Below, one piece after another: positions 62,970 to 64,000 of a stretch of DNA of 64,000 bases. The notes below the pieces were generated by a model, which was given only the letters and a program-made list of their open reading frames with translations, did no database searches and was not told the origin of the DNA. Numbering within the stretch: the stretch's first letter is position 1; each line of letters begins with the position of its first letter. This DNA is from SHLQ01 sp964517125 (GTDB lineage Bacteria > Actinomycetota > Acidimicrobiia > Acidimicrobiales > SHLQ01), in the NCBI GenBank assembly GCA_964517125.1, contig CAZFBD010000005.1, positions 1 to 64,000 of the forward strand, in the 5' to 3' direction. The position numbers were made by a program, and so were the translations under genes.

Positions 62970-63605
62970 CTACAAAATTCGCCGATCAGCTGCCCAACGG
63001 GTCAGCTCGTTGCGGTTCGAGAGTTGCAGTTTGCGGAGCACGGCCCCCGCGTGGGACTCGACGGTCTTGATCGAGATGGTCAACCGGCGAGCGATCTCCT
63101 TGTAGGCGTAGCCGCGGGCAAGTAACCGCATGACTTCCTGTTCCCGGTTCGTCAGCCGATCGAGCTCGGGGTCGGAGGAACTCTCGGGAAGGTCGGTGGC
63201 GAAGGCGTCCAGAACGAAGCCCGCCAGGCGAGGGGAGAACACGGCGTCGCCGCCGGAGACCCGGGAGACCGCGTCGATCAGTCCGGGTCCGTCGGTGGCT
63301 TTGGTGATGTAGCCGCGAGCCCCGGCGCGAATGACCTCGATGACGTCTTCGGCGGCATCCGAAACGGAGAGTGCAAGGAAGACGGAGTTGACGCCCCGGT
63401 CGACGCAACCAGCGATGACGTTGGCCGCGGTTCCGTCGGGGAGGTGCACATCGCACACGACGACATCGGGCTTCTCTCGGGCGATCAGCGTGACGGCTTC
63501 GGCAACGGATCCGGCCTCGCCGACGATGGTGAAGGCGTCCTCGAGTTCGGCCCGAACCCCTGCTCGGACAAGTGCGTGGTCGTCGACGAGCACGATTCGG
63601 GTCAT
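62970..63605 (-). CDS. NarL/FixJ-family response regulator
   Basis: 211 aa. Receiver domain with acidic pair DDH, phosphorylatable Asp in VVVCDVHLPDG (about Asp51) and Lys in YITKATDG; the C-terminal LuxR helix-turn-helix is TNREQEVMRLLARGYAYKEIARRLTISIKTVESHAGAVLRKL. ATG 63605 overlaps the sensor kinase stop in ATGA, so the two form a two-component pair. The signal is not known. Confidence 0.93.
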   Translation of the reverse strand: MTRIVLVDDHALVRAGVRAELEDAFTIVGEAGSVAEAVTLIAREKPDVVVCDVHLPDGTAANVIAGCVDRGVNSVFLALSVSDAAEDVIEVIRAGARGYITKATDGPGLIDAVSRVSGGDAVFSPRLAGFVLDAFATDLPESSSDPELDRLTNREQEVMRLLARGYAYKEIARRLTISIKTVESHAGAVLRKLQLSNRNELTRWAADRRIL

Positions 63606-64000
63606 GTTGGTTCTCCTGTGGGAAACGGTTTCGCCGCGGCAAGTACTCGGATCGACAGCTCGACCTCGGTGCCTTCGCCCGGGGTGCTGTGGATGTGGGC
63701 CGAGCCGCCAGCCCGTCGCATTCGGGCATGGATGGATTCGGCGACGCCCTTGCGGTCGGTTGCGACGGTGGTGGTGTCGAACCCGACGCCGGTGTCGCGG
63801 ATGAAGACCTCGATCGTGTCACCGCGGCGTTCGGCGAACACGTCGACGCGATCGACCCCCGAATGAACCGCAGCATTGGTCATGGCTTCGCCTGCCGCGG
63901 CGAGGAGCGGTGCGAGAACCCCAGGCTCATGGTCGTCGGTGTCGCCGACAGCGACGACATCGATCTGCACACCCTGAGCTCGTTCGACTCTGGTGGCGAC
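63602..64000 (-). CDS. Sensor histidine kinase, C-terminal part (5' end outside window)
   Basis: The frame is open to the right edge. The visible 132 residues contain the HATPase_c domain: N box EAMTNAAVHSG, G1 box IRDTGVGFD and the GEGTEVELSI segment. The dimerisation and sensor domains are out of the window. The ATGA overlap with the NarL-type regulator marks them as partners. Confidence 0.9.
   Translation of the reverse strand, partial: VATRVERAQGVQIDVVAVGDTDDHEPGVLAPLLAAAGEAMTNAAVHSGVDRVDVFAERRGDTIEVFIRDTGVGFDTTTVATDRKGVAESIHARMRRAGGSAHIHSTPGEGTEVELSIRVLAAAKPFPTGEPT

Overview
The window is high-GC chromosomal DNA from an actinobacterium. Frequent GTG starts, genes packed with 1-4 nt overlaps, many genes apparently read from leaderless transcripts, a DUF6918-like protein and actinobacterial-type housekeeping genes fit the class Acidimicrobiia best. 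That placement is inference from gene content; there is no rRNA in the window. Two 100-N scaffold gaps (4781-4880 and 49324-49423) both fall inside tandem repeats.

Left part (1-15.8 kb): the 3' part of rpoC with a strong terminator, an SLC13-type permease, then two minus-strand genes for secreted GH26-like glycanases, one with a Pro-Glu-rich linker and C-terminal RTX calcium-binding repeats. Divergent from these runs a seven-gene plus-strand operon (7745-15811) in which every junction is an overlap: a Wzz/BY-kinase-like protein, a PssD/Alg14-like subunit, a PssE/Alg13-like domain fused to a sulfotransferase, a GT2 glycosyltransferase, a Wzy/O-antigen-ligase-like membrane protein, a phosphotransferase-fold protein and a second sulfotransferase. 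The natural reading is synthesis of a sulfated extracellular polysaccharide, with the two glycanases trimming or releasing it.

Middle (16-36 kb): myo-inositol-phosphate synthase divergent from a LysR regulator and a TauE-type permease; an SDR; a quinone-oxidoreductase-like enzyme divergent from a single-chain pyruvate carboxylase; a MalY-type beta-lyase; a small membrane protein under a leaderless promoter with twin operators; a Bax-inhibitor-like protein; an asparaginase-II-type protein followed by a Wzm/Wzt polysaccharide ABC exporter; aroQ with a flavin amine-oxidase-like gene; and the class Ia ribonucleotide reductase genes nrdA and nrdB.

Right part (36-64 kb): a methyltransferase fused to a degenerate APH-like kinase; a desaturase and DUF4166-like pair divergent from TetR; an EEP-family protein, an ABM monooxygenase and a nitronate-monooxygenase-like enzyme; a coiled-coil protein; an MFS permease, an rRNA/tRNA methyltransferase and ileS in one minus-strand run, with a 63-bp tandem repeat directly upstream of ileS; a DUF6918-like protein; a large secreted beta-propeller protein; cbs-metB (transsulfuration); enoyl-CoA hydratase; a cyclic-nucleotide-binding protein; an aminotransferase; dusB with maf; galE; an MscS-like channel; and a NarL-type two-component pair running off the right edge.

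Across the window there are several families of intergenic palindromic repeats, and a recurring architecture in which a TAnnnT-like -10 box sits exactly 6 nt before a start codon with no Shine-Dalgarno sequence.
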